Shown: positions 49,507-59,315, counted from the first letter of the stretch. The stretch: 64,000 nucleotides of DNA from an uncultured Brevibacillus sp. (GCF_947502445.1 NZ_CANMZW010000033.1:1-64000), one strand, 5' to 3'. Translations and numbers: made by a program. Notes: a model not told the origin generated them from the letters alone.

Positions 49507-50787
49507 ATGAAAAAAGTTAAGTCTGCCTCTTTCAAGTGGAAACCTCTATCGACTAAACAATTGAAGGTACTGACATGGTGGCGTCCCGGCTCTCCTGTAA
49601 AGGATAGGGATGCCATTATTTGTGATGGTTCCGTTCGTGCTGGTAAAACAATCGCAATGTCATTCTCCTTTGTTGCTTGGGCTATGGATACATTCGATGG
49701 CGAAAATCTTGGAATGGCTGGAAAGACAATCGGGGCGCTTCGCAGGAACGTTTTACAGCCATTGAAACGTATACTCAAAGGTCGCGGATACAAATGCATG
49801 GACCACCAATCCACAAACTATCTGACCGTCACCTACAAAGGGAAAACGAATTATTTCTACCTGTTTGGCGGAAAAGACGAAAGCTCCCAGGATTTGATTC
49901 AGGGTATTACGCTTGCTGGTATGTTCTTTGATGAAGTGGCGCTAATGCCGCAGTCTTTTGTAAGCCAAGCCACTGCACGTTGTTCTGTTGATGGACATAA
50001 GTTCTGGTTTAACTGTAACCCAGCTGGTCCGTATCACTGGTTTAAAGAAGAATGGCTAAATAAACTTGAGAAAAAAAATGCGCTGCATATCCATTTCACC
50101 ATGGATGACAATTTATCACTGTCACCTAAGACCAAGGAACGCTATATGCGAACCTATACCGGGATTTTCTTCGATCGCTTCATTCTTGGACTGTGGGTGC
50201 TGGCTGAAGGCATCATCTATGACATGTGGGACGATGACGAGAACACATTCGATGATGATGATCTGATACCAGGATTCAAGCAGTTGGCCCGCCGCTACAT
50301 CACAATCGACTATGGGACGAGTAATCCAATGGTATTCTTGGACATTTGGGATGATGGAGAGACATGTTGGGTGCTGAATGAATATTATTACGACGGACGA
50401 GACAAAGGTGCTCAGAAGGACGACAGCCAGTACATTGAGGATTTCGAGAAATTCGTAGGAACAGGTGAATTTCCGATCTACACAATTATCGACCCTTCTG
50501 CAGCAAGCTTTAAGGCGGCATTAAGGAATCGAGGATATCGGGTGAAAGAAGCTGATAACTCTGTAGAAGACGGTATTCGTAACGTTGCGACCATGATTTC
50601 AACACGCAAGATTAGGGTCCACAAGCGTAACTGTCCTAACTTCTTAAAAGAGAGAGCGAGTTACATTTGGAACGAAAAGGCGGTCCAGCAAGGAAAAGAA
50701 AAGGTTGTCAAGCAATACGACCATTGCATGGATGCTATCAGGTATTTCGTTAAAACGATCATAAAGCCTAGACGCTTGCTAGGGTAG
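49507..50787 (+). CDS. terminase large subunit (PBSX type)
   Basis: A 426-residue packaging motor. Walker A-like CDGSVRAGKTIA (Gly41-Thr48), Walker B-type MFFDEVALMPQSF, and nuclease-domain residues ITIDYGTSNPMVFLDI and IIDPSAASFKAAL. RBS aaggaggtagagg about 15 nt upstream. It cuts and pumps DNA into the portal. Complete by length. Confidence 0.93.
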   Translation: MKKVKSASFKWKPLSTKQLKVLTWWRPGSPVKDRDAIICDGSVRAGKTIAMSFSFVAWAMDTFDGENLGMAGKTIGALRRNVLQPLKRILKGRGYKCMDHQSTNYLTVTYKGKTNYFYLFGGKDESSQDLIQGITLAGMFFDEVALMPQSFVSQATARCSVDGHKFWFNCNPAGPYHWFKEEWLNKLEKKNALHIHFTMDDNLSLSPKTKERYMRTYTGIFFDRFILGLWVLAEGIIYDMWDDDENTFDDDDLIPGFKQLARRYITIDYGTSNPMVFLDIWDDGETCWVLNEYYYDGRDKGAQKDDSQYIEDFEKFVGTGEFPIYTIIDPSAASFKAALRNRGYRVKEADNSVEDGIRNVATMISTRKIRVHKRNCPNFLKERASYIWNEKAVQQGKEKVVKQYDHCMDAIRYFVKTIIKPRRLLG

Positions 50788-50802
50788 GAAAGGAGGGAAC
50801 TC

Positions 50803-52371
50803 ATGAGCAGGAAGCACAGAAAACAGAAGAACGTAAGGGACTCGAGGCAACCCCCAGCTCAGAAGCCTAATAAACCAGCTGCAAAGTTGCCCCCTGGCCT
50901 GACAACAGACGCATTCTCGAATGTGCTGGCCCGCCTGGGAAGTGGAACGCCGAACCTCATGGAAGGCACTGATTACACACTGACGCGGTTATCCAAGAAC
51001 TATCAGCTACTGAATACCCTTTACCGCGAACACTGGATCATTCGGAAGATCATTGATGCTATCCCGGAGGACATGACACGAAACTGGATTACGATTACCT
51101 CTACGATGGAAGCTGAAGACATCAGAAAGATTGATAAACTATGGCGTGTACGTCGGGTTAAATCAAAGATTCTTGAAGGTCTCAAGTGGGGTCGCTTGTA
51201 CGGTGGTGCTGTTGGTTTGATTATGATCGATGGACACGACGATATGCTGCACCAACCGTTAGACTTTGATCTGATTATGCCAGGATCGTTTAAAGGCTTG
51301 ATGATTCTTGATCGCTGGTCCGGTGTGTATCCAAACGGTGACTTGGTAAGCAATATCGATGATGTGGAATTTGGTCTACCCGAATCCTATCAAGTAACCA
51401 TGGACGAGGGACAAACCTTGCAGGTCCACCACAGTCGTATCCTCAGATTCTCAGGTAGACAGCTGCCGTACTGGGAAAAGATCGCGGAGACTTATTGGGG
51501 TGCCTCAGAAGTCGAAGTAATTTATGAGGAACTGAAGAAGCGCGACAACACAAGTTGGAACATTGCGCAGCTTATCTTTCAAGCGAATCTCCGTGTCTTT
51601 AAAATGGGCGACCTTGGAGAATTGCTTGCCATCGGAGACGAGAGAGCTCAACGAGATTTTTATAATACCCTTCAAGCGCAGAATTGGCTCATGTCAAACA
51701 TGGGCGTACACTTGATGAACAAAGAGGACTTTTTCGAAACTCATCAGTATTCGTTCTCCGGACTAAACGACATTTACGAAAGCTTCATGCTCGACATTGC
51801 TGGAGCAAGCCAGATACCTGTTACCAAGCTCTTTGGAAGGTCACCAGCTGGTATGAATGCGACCGGAGAAAGCGATATGCAAAACTACTATGAGGTAGTC
51901 CAGCAGCAGCAAGAGAGTACGCTAGGGCCGATCCTTGATAAGCTCCTGCCGGTCATGTGCATGTCTGAGTTTGGAGCTATTCCTGACGATCTGGATTACA
52001 CCTTCAATCCGATCAGGACGCCTGATGATGAAGAAGTAGCAGAACTGGCTGACAAGAAAACGAAGTCCATTGTTGAGGTTTACAACGCTGGTCTCATCAG
52101 CCAGAAGATTGCACTCAAGGAATTGAAACAACTGTCTGATTCTACTGGCATGTTTAGCAATATCTCCGACGAAGACATTGAAAAAGCAGACGAAAGTACA
52201 CATCAGGGAGAAATAGGACTGAGTGGTGGTTTAGGTTATGGCGACGAAATCGAAAACCCTTTGGGCACCGAAACGCCGTATAGAGCAGGCTTACCGCAAG
52301 GCGATTCAAGCGGCTTTGAAAAGTTTAAGCGAGTCTTTGAACGATTTAGAAGACGTCGAAGAAATTCTTAG
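50803..52371 (+). CDS. portal protein (DUF1073 type)
   Basis: A 522-residue portal protein with REHWIIRKIIDAIPEDMTRNWITI near the start, as in DUF1073 portals, WGRLYGGAVGLIMIDG, and PVTKLFGRSPAGMNATGESD. It ends with a basic tail (RVFERFRRRRRNS) that lies entirely within the overlap with the next gene. RBS aaaggaggg. Confidence 0.87.
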   Translation: MSRKHRKQKNVRDSRQPPAQKPNKPAAKLPPGLTTDAFSNVLARLGSGTPNLMEGTDYTLTRLSKNYQLLNTLYREHWIIRKIIDAIPEDMTRNWITITSTMEAEDIRKIDKLWRVRRVKSKILEGLKWGRLYGGAVGLIMIDGHDDMLHQPLDFDLIMPGSFKGLMILDRWSGVYPNGDLVSNIDDVEFGLPESYQVTMDEGQTLQVHHSRILRFSGRQLPYWEKIAETYWGASEVEVIYEELKKRDNTSWNIAQLIFQANLRVFKMGDLGELLAIGDERAQRDFYNTLQAQNWLMSNMGVHLMNKEDFFETHQYSFSGLNDIYESFMLDIAGASQIPVTKLFGRSPAGMNATGESDMQNYYEVVQQQQESTLGPILDKLLPVMCMSEFGAIPDDLDYTFNPIRTPDDEEVAELADKKTKSIVEVYNAGLISQKIALKELKQLSDSTGMFSNISDEDIEKADESTHQGEIGLSGGLGYGDEIENPLGTETPYRAGLPQGDSSGFEKFKRVFERFRRRRRNS

Positions 52372-53077
52372 TCGTATCAGGAATTTCACCTACGATCCGA
52401 AGTTTATGGATTACGCAAATGCCGAAGCCTTGAAAATGGTAACGCACTTATTCACCGATTCAGGGAGAACATGGCGGCAGGCTGCTAGAAAGAATAGCCG
52501 AGGGCGACTCATCTATCAGGCACTACAAAGGGAACTACAAGGTCCGATAGGTGCAGACCTACGCTTTCAGGTAGAGAGAAATGCAGCACTTATCAAGTCG
52601 TTGCCACTCGATATTGCCAAGAAGGTCAACGAACAGGTACTCCGCGAGGCAATGAAAGGAACAAGGTCCAGTGAGATTGCAAAGCAGATCAAAGAGTTCT
52701 TTCCAGAGGAATCACAAGCAAGGGCAAACCTGATTGCTCGGACAGAGGTAAGCAAAACCTCTACAGCTCTAACACGAGCGCGCAGTCACTTTGTCGGAGC
52801 TGATTGGTATTTATGGAGGACAAGTGAGGATTCACGCGTTCGTAGCTCCCACGAAATCATGGATGGTGTGATAGTCAAATGGAGCAATCCTCCTAGTCCC
52901 GAAAGCCTGGACGGAGAGACCCGGACATATGGACATTACCATGCTGGTGAAATCTTCAACTGCCGGTGTTATGCCGAGCCTGTCATTGATCTGGATTTGA
53001 TTACCTGGCCTGCAAACGTGTACTACGGCGGGCGTATCCAGCGCATGACTCGAAAACAATTTGAAATGATAGTGTGA
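52238..53077 (+). CDS. minor head protein, SPP1 gp7-like
   Basis: A 279-residue head morphogenesis protein. It has the C-terminal family signature RANLIARTEVSKTSTALTRA ... DSRVRSSHEIMDGVIVKW ... GEIFNCRCYAEPVI. It begins 134 bp inside the portal gene in another frame. It is carried in the procapsid and helps DNA entry or head assembly. Confidence 0.88.
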   Translation: MATKSKTLWAPKRRIEQAYRKAIQAALKSLSESLNDLEDVEEILSRIRNFTYDPKFMDYANAEALKMVTHLFTDSGRTWRQAARKNSRGRLIYQALQRELQGPIGADLRFQVERNAALIKSLPLDIAKKVNEQVLREAMKGTRSSEIAKQIKEFFPEESQARANLIARTEVSKTSTALTRARSHFVGADWYLWRTSEDSRVRSSHEIMDGVIVKWSNPPSPESLDGETRTYGHYHAGEIFNCRCYAEPVIDLDLITWPANVYYGGRIQRMTRKQFEMIV

Positions 53078-53088
53078 GGTGCATGGTG

Positions 53089-53322
53089 ATGAAAAATGAA
53101 TTGTTCAGAGTGGTGTTACTCAAAGTGGATGAGTCTGGTAACACAACTCAGCTTACTTCCCGTCATATCGTAACAAGTGTAAACTTGACAGCCGAAAAGG
53201 AAAAAGTAGTAAAGGCAGTTCATTCAGTAGCACATGCCATGATGACAGGTTTAACAAAAGAAATCACCGAGGAATTCATTGAAAAAGCCCTTTTTGAAGA
53301 AGGGGATGTGAAGGAAGAATGA
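53089..53322 (+). CDS. small unknown protein
   Basis: A 77-residue protein (MKNELFRVVLLKVDESGNTTQL...) with a helical end. ATG 53089 with gaggtg upstream. Within the head cluster; unknown. Confidence 0.6.
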   Translation: MKNELFRVVLLKVDESGNTTQLTSRHIVTSVNLTAEKEKVVKAVHSVAHAMMTGLTKEITEEFIEKALFEEGDVKEE

Positions 53323-53618
53323 TTCGTGGCATTGGTGTTGTCATTATCGGAGTGATTCTAAATGTTTTGGAGACATGGTACTTCGGATGGGATCTGTTAC
53401 CTGGCAGCACCTTAGAAGGTTTTGCAGATTTGACCTGTGCTCTGATCATGGTATTTGGGTACATCATGTTCACCCTAGAGTATAAACGCCGCATAAACCG
53501 AGTCGAAACAATGCACACTATGGCTCCTAGATTTTATACAGGGCATCAGCCTACTGGACCAAAAGGGCAAGTGGTGCTTCCCAAAAATAGTTCAAGTGTT
53601 CAACGCATGAAGTTCTGA
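53319..53618 (+). CDS. two-TM membrane protein
   Basis: A 99-residue protein with two helices (IRGIGVVIIGVILNVL; FADLTCALIMVFGYIMF) and a basic cytoplasmic tail rich in Pro/Gly. It starts in a 4-nt overlap with the previous gene. A membrane protein in a head cluster is odd and may be a moron. Confidence 0.6.
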   Translation: MIRGIGVVIIGVILNVLETWYFGWDLLPGSTLEGFADLTCALIMVFGYIMFTLEYKRRINRVETMHTMAPRFYTGHQPTGPKGQVVLPKNSSSVQRMKF

Positions 53619-53650
53619 TAAGACTTCTTTTTTATTGCCTGAAAAGGGGA

Positions 53651-53875
53651 ATGGATGATATGGGGGCAGAGTGGGATGTATTTGAAGAACGAGTAAAATC
53701 TGAGTTGTCATTTTGGCGCATGGCGTTGGAAGCACATCCCGGATTTGATGGTCGTTGTATTGGTGCATGTTTCTCGGCAATCAGTAAGGATGAAGCTGTA
53801 TTGAGACGGATTAATAAATTTAACGAGGAACATAAAAAGCAGACTCATATACAGCCTGATCTGAAGTCCACATAA
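53651..53875 (+). CDS. small unknown protein
   Basis: A 74-residue helical protein (WDVFEERVKSELSFWRMALEA, CIGACFSAIS). The ATG at 53651 follows aaaagggga directly; a later ATG at 53660 is possible. Unknown role. Confidence 0.5.
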   Translation: MDDMGAEWDVFEERVKSELSFWRMALEAHPGFDGRCIGACFSAISKDEAVLRRINKFNEEHKKQTHIQPDLKST

Positions 53876-53911
53876 AGGGCTTCTTTTTTATTGCCTGAAA
53901 GGAGAGATTAA

Positions 53912-54118
53912 ATGCTTCGTTTTACCGAAAGGATTGGCGAACGTGAATTGGTTTTTGAGGGAGAGACAGTTAAAGATATTTTGGAACTAAAAAGGGCATT
54001 AAACCCAACGGTTGTTGTATCAAACACGAATGTTAAATGTGGTACTGTTGCCCCCGAAAAACTTCATCAACAAATAGCGACTGGTGTTCCGGCAATCGGA
54101 ACAAGACCCTGGTTTTAA
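53912..54118 (+). CDS. small unknown protein
   Basis: A 68-residue protein (MLRFTERIGERELVFEGETV...) with RBS aaaggagag 7 nt upstream. Beta-rich start, then a helix and VVVSNTNVKCGTVAPEKL. Unknown role. Confidence 0.6.
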   Translation: MLRFTERIGERELVFEGETVKDILELKRALNPTVVVSNTNVKCGTVAPEKLHQQIATGVPAIGTRPWF

Positions 54119-54138
54119 TCACTATTGCCTGAGAGGGG

Positions 54139-55446
54139 GTGAGAACAATTAGAAGAGCATATTACGGCTCGCGGTTTAGTAAGAACATGACGGCTACGCC
54201 AGAGGGCTTCCTGATCTGTCACAACGTGCCGATTGCCCGTACTGGATGGTATGACTACCTGGGGAAAGAAATAGGAGCAGAAGACAAGCGCGATGAGCTA
54301 GTGAAGGTGTATCGAAGCCCCGAGGAAGTATTCAGCCCAGCAGCCATTGCCAGTTTCGAGGGGAAAGTCCTAACGGATGAGCATCCAAACGAACCAGTAA
54401 CGCCAATCAATGCATTGCGATACACCAAAGGGGTCATTCAGAACGTCCGTCGGGGCACAGGCGAGGACGATAGCTTCCTGATGGCCGATCTGGTCGTATA
54501 TGACCAAAATCTGATCACAGAGATACAGGAAGGTAAACGAGAGGTCTCATGCGGCTACGATTGCGTGTACGAGGCTATGGAAGATGGCACGTACCATCAA
54601 CGGCAAATATGCGGGAATCATGTCGCCGTCGTACATAGCGGCAGAGCTGGTGACCGCGTTGCAATACAAGATTCAAAATCCCAATCGCTTGGGAATAATC
54701 CAAATCCGAAAGGAGATACAGGCATGGCAAACACAGCCAAAAAAATCACATTACCAAAGAAGGCAAAGGCGAGTTCTCGTATCACAGATTTTTTAGCAGC
54801 AGTTGGATTAAAGCAATTTGCAATGGATGCTGAACCAGAAGAAGTACAGGACGCAGTGGAGGCACTGGCAGAGGAGAAAGGTACAGGTGACAACCAGCCA
54901 CCTGAGCCAGCCAGCGAGCCAGCAGCAGACAATCAAGACCCTGCTGTTGCTGCACTGGCTGATCAAGTAGCCAAGCTGACCGAGCTCGTCACAGGACTTG
55001 TGCAAAGCAACGCTAGCAAAGACGAGAAGCCAGAAGATGCAATTGACAACGCCATTGCCGAACTTGAAAAGGCAGGTGGCTCTGAGGCAGCAGATGACGA
55101 GGAAGAAAGTCACACTATCCCAGTTGAAAACATGGACGATGTTGGTCCTATCACTAACCCAGAAGACCGTCCGGAAAGTGTGCTGACAGGCGATAACGCC
55201 TATAAAATTCAGGCTCTGAAAGCAATGAAGCCTATCCTTGCAGCTATTCCAGATCCAGCACAACGGAAGCGCGCTGCTGATGCTGCAATCGCAAGTATCG
55301 TTACAAAACCGTCTAGAAACGCCTATGCAACCATCGTTAAGAACCAAAGAAAGCCTGCAATTGACAGTAGGCCACCTGTTGATCACTCGCAGCTAGGAAG
55401 GGAAATCGCAAAGAAACACAATCCCCACTACAAAGAACAAGCTTAA
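54139..55446 (+). CDS. DUF2213 protein (prohead protease/scaffold)
   Basis: A 435-residue protein. Residues 1-190 form the DUF2213 domain (VYRSPEEVFSPAAIASFEGKVLTDEHPN, REVSCGYDCVY, NHVAVVHSGRAG) related to phage prohead protease; residues 190-340 are Ala/Glu/Asp-rich and scaffold-like. GTG start just after gagagggg. It probably shapes the procapsid and is removed by self-cleavage. Confidence 0.85.
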   Translation: MRTIRRAYYGSRFSKNMTATPEGFLICHNVPIARTGWYDYLGKEIGAEDKRDELVKVYRSPEEVFSPAAIASFEGKVLTDEHPNEPVTPINALRYTKGVIQNVRRGTGEDDSFLMADLVVYDQNLITEIQEGKREVSCGYDCVYEAMEDGTYHQRQICGNHVAVVHSGRAGDRVAIQDSKSQSLGNNPNPKGDTGMANTAKKITLPKKAKASSRITDFLAAVGLKQFAMDAEPEEVQDAVEALAEEKGTGDNQPPEPASEPAADNQDPAVAALADQVAKLTELVTGLVQSNASKDEKPEDAIDNAIAELEKAGGSEAADDEEESHTIPVENMDDVGPITNPEDRPESVLTGDNAYKIQALKAMKPILAAIPDPAQRKRAADAAIASIVTKPSRNAYATIVKNQRKPAIDSRPPVDHSQLGREIAKKHNPHYKEQA

Positions 55447-55461
55447 GGAGGACGAACAATT

Positions 55462-55977
55462 ATGCCAGGACGCGCAATTGGAAAAGAACTGAATCTTGGG
55501 TATGCAGGTAACCTCTCCCGCAGCTCGGATGCCATCATTATGAACCGAGTAGTGAAATCATCCGACACAGCGGGTATCGAGTTTGGGGACCCTGTTGTTT
55601 TAAACGATGACAATACGTACTCGAAAATGGGCGAAGGCGATAGCGCAGAAGCTTTTGCAGGTATCGCTCTGCGTGAAGTAAAGCAAGCTACAGTATTCAC
55701 CAGTTCAATGGGCGTTTATATGCCAGGTGATCCGTGTGACGTTGCTGAGAGAGGAACCGTGACAGTGGTATGCAGCGTGGGTACGCCAAAGTCAGGCGGG
55801 CCAGTTTACGTTCGTATTGCCGAAAACGCGAGCAAGCCAAACGGAATTGTAGGCGGATATGAAGCAGAGGCAGACGCTGCGAATACAGTCCTACTCCCTA
55901 ACGTCAAGTGGAAAACAGGAAGAATGGATACGAACCGTGTCGCAGAAGTAACGATACTGACACGGAATCAGCCGTAA
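55462..55977 (+). CDS. capsid decoration (cement) protein
   Basis: A 171-residue beta-rich protein of the DUF2190-like class: EFGDPVVLNDDNTYSKMGEGD, AFAGIALREVKQ and GDPCDVAERGTVTV. It lies between the scaffold and the major capsid gene, the standard cement-protein position. RBS taaggagg. Confidence 0.75.
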   Translation: MPGRAIGKELNLGYAGNLSRSSDAIIMNRVVKSSDTAGIEFGDPVVLNDDNTYSKMGEGDSAEAFAGIALREVKQATVFTSSMGVYMPGDPCDVAERGTVTVVCSVGTPKSGGPVYVRIAENASKPNGIVGGYEAEADAANTVLLPNVKWKTGRMDTNRVAEVTILTRNQP

Positions 55978-55992
55978 GGAGGAAACAATCAT

Positions 55993-57006
55993 ATGTCATT
56001 CATTAAAAGCGGAAATGTGTTTACCCCACAGGGCCTTGGCGCTCCTGTATTTATGAACGATTCAGCAATTGGATCTGGAATGGCCTTTTTGACTGGGGAA
56101 CTGGAGAAGCGTGATCCGCGATTACTGGAACCATTGTCTTCAGTAACATGGGCGCGCGATATCGTGTCAAAAACAGGTGGTGGATGGTCCGATTTTACAT
56201 CTAACTACTTCGTAGATTATGCCACTAGTGGTGGGGCAGCAGGAGGCAGCGGCATTATTGGTGGAGCAACAAACGATATTCCAGTCATCCAAGCAAACCT
56301 TACGAAAGACGTATGGAAGGTTTTCACCTTCTCCAACGTTCTCAGGATTCCATTTGTTGACCAGCAAAAATTACAAAGCATCGGCCGCAGTCTGGATGAC
56401 ATTTTGGACGAAGGTATTCGCCTGAATTATAACAAGTCCATTGATAACGTTGTGTACGAAGGTATCCCTGACGTTGGTATTTACGGATTAGTTAATAACC
56501 CTAACCTTGTTGCTACAACCTCGCCTGTAGGTGCAGGCGGTTCAGCAACATGGAAGACGAAGACCCCGGATGAGATTCTGGATGATGTCAACGCAATTAT
56601 CAATGCCACCTGGGAAAAATCAGAGTATGACCTAACAGGTATGGCAAATCATATCTTGATTCCTCCATTGCAATACACATACTTAGTTGGTCGTAAGATA
56701 AGCGAAGCAGGATCAGACTCAATCTTAAAGTTTTTGCTAGAGAACAATATCGGTAAAAATCAAGGTGTTGAGCTGTTCATTGCTCCTTCTCGTTGGTGCA
56801 CAGGAGCAGGTACAGGTGGTACGGATCGTATGGTTGCCTACGTGAACAACGACAAGCGTGTAAACTTCGATTTGCCGGTTCCTCTCAGCCGTATCATGAC
56901 ACAACCACAAGTCACAGAAATGGCATACATGACGGCATATGCTGCGCAATTAGGACAAGTCAAATTCTTGTACGAGCAGTGCGCTCGCTACATGGATGGC
57001 ATCTAA
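55993..57006 (+). CDS. major capsid protein (DUF2184 type)
   Basis: A 337-residue HK97-fold major capsid protein of the DUF2184 family. Visible: NYFVDYATSGGAAGG, IPVIQANLTKDVWKVFTFSN, LNYNKSIDNVVYEGIPDVGIYGLVNNPN and the C-terminal PLSRIMTQPQVTEMAYMTAY. RBS taaggagg. Forms the icosahedral shell. Confidence 0.88.
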   Translation: MSFIKSGNVFTPQGLGAPVFMNDSAIGSGMAFLTGELEKRDPRLLEPLSSVTWARDIVSKTGGGWSDFTSNYFVDYATSGGAAGGSGIIGGATNDIPVIQANLTKDVWKVFTFSNVLRIPFVDQQKLQSIGRSLDDILDEGIRLNYNKSIDNVVYEGIPDVGIYGLVNNPNLVATTSPVGAGGSATWKTKTPDEILDDVNAIINATWEKSEYDLTGMANHILIPPLQYTYLVGRKISEAGSDSILKFLLENNIGKNQGVELFIAPSRWCTGAGTGGTDRMVAYVNNDKRVNFDLPVPLSRIMTQPQVTEMAYMTAYAAQLGQVKFLYEQCARYMDGI

Positions 57007-57020
57007 GGGAGGAATAATCC

Positions 57021-57353
57021 ATGAGAATCTTTTCGAAAAAAACGCTGCAATTTGATGATCCGAACAAACAAGAACCGCCAGTGGTGGTTAGAGCACAAGA
57101 TTTTGCTACTGTGCCCGACTGGGTAGTTAAATCTAGCATGTACCAGTTGGCTTCCGCAGATGGAACCGTCAGTATCGTGGAAACTCGCGCGGATGTGGCT
57201 GCTATTGAAAACCCCGAAACGGAAAAGTTGAAGAAAGAACTCCAAGCCGCTAAAGAAGAGTTGAAGCGCTTGAAGGAGAAAGACGCAAAAACCGCATCGA
57301 AGGGTACCACAGCGAGCCACGAGAAAGATGAAAAACAAGAAGATGGACGTTAA
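57021..57353 (+). CDS. small head-associated protein with coiled coil
   Basis: A 110-residue protein; compact N-terminus (FATVPDWVVKSSMYQLASADGTVSIVE) and a Lys/Glu coiled coil at 65-95. RBS gggagg. Found after the capsid gene, like small YqbF-type proteins. It overlaps the next gene by 26 nt. Confidence 0.65.
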   Translation: MRIFSKKTLQFDDPNKQEPPVVVRAQDFATVPDWVVKSSMYQLASADGTVSIVETRADVAAIENPETEKLKKELQAAKEELKRLKEKDAKTASKGTTASHEKDEKQEDGR

Positions 57354-57804
57354 CGGAATCGTAGGGGCTGCTTCCAACATAAGGACTGGGAGCAACCCTC
57401 CTTTTACTTTCGATGATTTCATTGAGATTTATCCGCAGTTCGGTCCGGACGTGATGCCGCAACCTATCGTGCAAATGTACATTGATCTTGCAAATGCCAG
57501 TATCCGGGAAGCACGATGGTGTTCATACTGGAAAGTCGCCATGGGGTGGTTTATCGCTCACTTCTGCACGTTGTATCTGCAAGGCACTGCTGATCCAGAT
57601 AGCGGCGCTGCAGGTGTGCTTAAGGCTGGACTGACAAGGGGATTGACCACATCCAAGTCAGTAGGTGACGTGTCAGTGAGTACAGATTACTCGCTAGTAG
57701 CTCAGGACCTTGATGGCTGGGCAGCATGGAAGCTGACGACCTACGGACAGCAGTTGGCGACCATCGGCAGGATAGTAGGAAAAGGCGGCATGTACGTCTA
57801 CTAA
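57328..57804 (+). CDS. DUF4054 head-tail adaptor
   Basis: A 158-residue protein of DUF4054 type: FTFDDFIEIYPQFGPDVMPQ, LANASIREARW and a YSLVAQDLDGWAAWKLTTYGQQL end. Acts as the first head-tail connector. The start may be ATG 57328 or ATG 57343. Confidence 0.8.
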   Translation: MKNKKMDVNGIVGAASNIRTGSNPPFTFDDFIEIYPQFGPDVMPQPIVQMYIDLANASIREARWCSYWKVAMGWFIAHFCTLYLQGTADPDSGAAGVLKAGLTRGLTTSKSVGDVSVSTDYSLVAQDLDGWAAWKLTTYGQQLATIGRIVGKGGMYVY

Positions 57805-57815
57805 GGGGGGAGGAC

Positions 57816-58391
57816 ATGTTTAACCTCTTTGGACAAGTCACAACTGGGATTGATAAAACAAACGAGATCAAAAAGATTATTGATGACTTGGCAAGCAGGC
57901 AAGTGTACGTGGGGATTCCGGAAGGAGAGTCAAGTCAAAGAGGACAGGGTGATCCTATTTCAAATGCTGAGCTGCTTTACGCCCACACTCATGGTATCCG
58001 TCAGAAGGTCATGCGTGATGAGATGAACCCAAGGGTTGAAAGCGGCGAAATGACGTACAGCAAAGCCTATGAATTATGGATACAGACGCATGGCTCACCT
58101 CTTTGGCGTTCGCCGCCACGTCCGGTACTCGAACCAGCGATGGAACACAACAAAGAAGCCATAGCCCAGCAATTGCGGAGGGTATCTGAGGTTGCCTTGG
58201 ATGGTGGTGACCCAGAACCCGAACTCCATAGGGCTGGCCTCATGGGACAAAATTTTGCCCGAGGTTGGTTCACCGATCCAGCGAATAACTGGGCGCCCAA
58301 CTCTCCGATCACGGAAGAGAGAAAAGGCAGTGACAGACCACTCATTGATAAGGGCGAGCTCCGCAAGGCTATCACGTATGTTGTGAAGTAG
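57816..58391 (+). CDS. neck/head completion protein
   Basis: A 191-residue protein of the HK97 gp10 type: RQVYVGIPEG, NAELLYAHTHGIRQK and RSPPRPVLEPAMEH, then PLIDKGELRKAITYVV. ATG 57816 follows ggggggagg. It joins head to tail. Confidence 0.75.
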   Translation: MFNLFGQVTTGIDKTNEIKKIIDDLASRQVYVGIPEGESSQRGQGDPISNAELLYAHTHGIRQKVMRDEMNPRVESGEMTYSKAYELWIQTHGSPLWRSPPRPVLEPAMEHNKEAIAQQLRRVSEVALDGGDPEPELHRAGLMGQNFARGWFTDPANNWAPNSPITEERKGSDRPLIDKGELRKAITYVVK

Positions 58392-58406
58392 GAAGGATGA
58401 GTACAT

Positions 58407-58760
58407 GTGATCGATGTTAGCGAAGTGATTACCGACCCTGATTTTGCGCAGCCATTCACTGTTCATCGAAAAGGTGGTGACTGGGTAAAAGGACGTTGGG
58501 TATCCTCAGACGTACCACCAATCAGGATGACAGGCGTGGTCATTGTAGCAGACGCAAAGACACTTGAGCAGTTGCCAGAGGGTGACCGCGTTACCGGGCT
58601 GATGAGTTTTTACTCGACTCAAGAACTGTTTGAGACCCGGGAAGAAGGTACGTCGGATCAAATTGAGTGGCGCGGCGAGCGCTACCGAGTCAAGCGTGTT
58701 TTCCCGTATGTCGACTATGGATACTACAAAGCAGTCGCAGAAAGGGTGAAAGGTAAGTAG
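58407..58760 (+). CDS. head-tail connector protein
   Basis: A 117-residue beta-rich protein (FTVHRKGGDWVKGRWV, PIRMTGVVIVADAKTLEQLPEG, WRGERYRVKRVFPYVDYG). GTG start after gaaggatg. Position and size fit a head closure protein. Confidence 0.72.
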   Translation: MIDVSEVITDPDFAQPFTVHRKGGDWVKGRWVSSDVPPIRMTGVVIVADAKTLEQLPEGDRVTGLMSFYSTQELFETREEGTSDQIEWRGERYRVKRVFPYVDYGYYKAVAERVKGK

Positions 58761-59297
58761 ATGTCAGATATTGCACTTTCCCTTACAGCGATCGAAGATA
58801 TCTTTCAAGCTTGCACGCTTAAAATTCTTGGTCTTGATCCTGAAGCAGAAGAGAATCAAAACCGCATTCGCATTGGTTACCCGGCAGATGGTGCCCCCGC
58901 ATGGCAGCGTACCGATAATGTCGGGTTTATTATTGTCTCGCCTGCAAATGACCCTTACGCACAACAAGTAGAGCGAAGCTATTCCCAGACAAGCGAGACA
59001 ACCGCCGATAACATATCGAGCTATACCCGTGTCCATCAAGTGCAATGGACGTTCTACGGACCGAGCAGCTTTGATGATGCGGACAGAGTGCGTGCTGGTC
59101 TGTTCAGGAGTCCTCTGCTATTCTCGCCCATGCATCTTGTAACCGATGTGCCTACTCCCGTTCGATTGCCTGAATTGTTTGGTGGGCAATGGTGGGAGCG
59201 AACGTCATTTACAGCCAAATTCAATGAAAAGGTTGTCCGTAGTTCTACTGTTCATTACATTGAGGCAGCAGAAATAAAAGTAGTTCCAGATAGATAA
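58761..59297 (+). CDS. tail terminator/completion protein
   Basis: A 178-residue protein (PAWQRTDNVGFIIVSPANDPYAQQ; HQVQWTFYGPSSFDDADRVR), like the LIC_12616-type tail completion family. Starts directly after the connector stop. Ends tail assembly at the head-proximal side. Confidence 0.7.
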   Translation: MSDIALSLTAIEDIFQACTLKILGLDPEAEENQNRIRIGYPADGAPAWQRTDNVGFIIVSPANDPYAQQVERSYSQTSETTADNISSYTRVHQVQWTFYGPSSFDDADRVRAGLFRSPLLFSPMHLVTDVPTPVRLPELFGGQWWERTSFTAKFNEKVVRSSTVHYIEAAEIKVVPDR

Positions 59298-59315
59298 GAA
59301 AGGCAGGTGTTTTGA

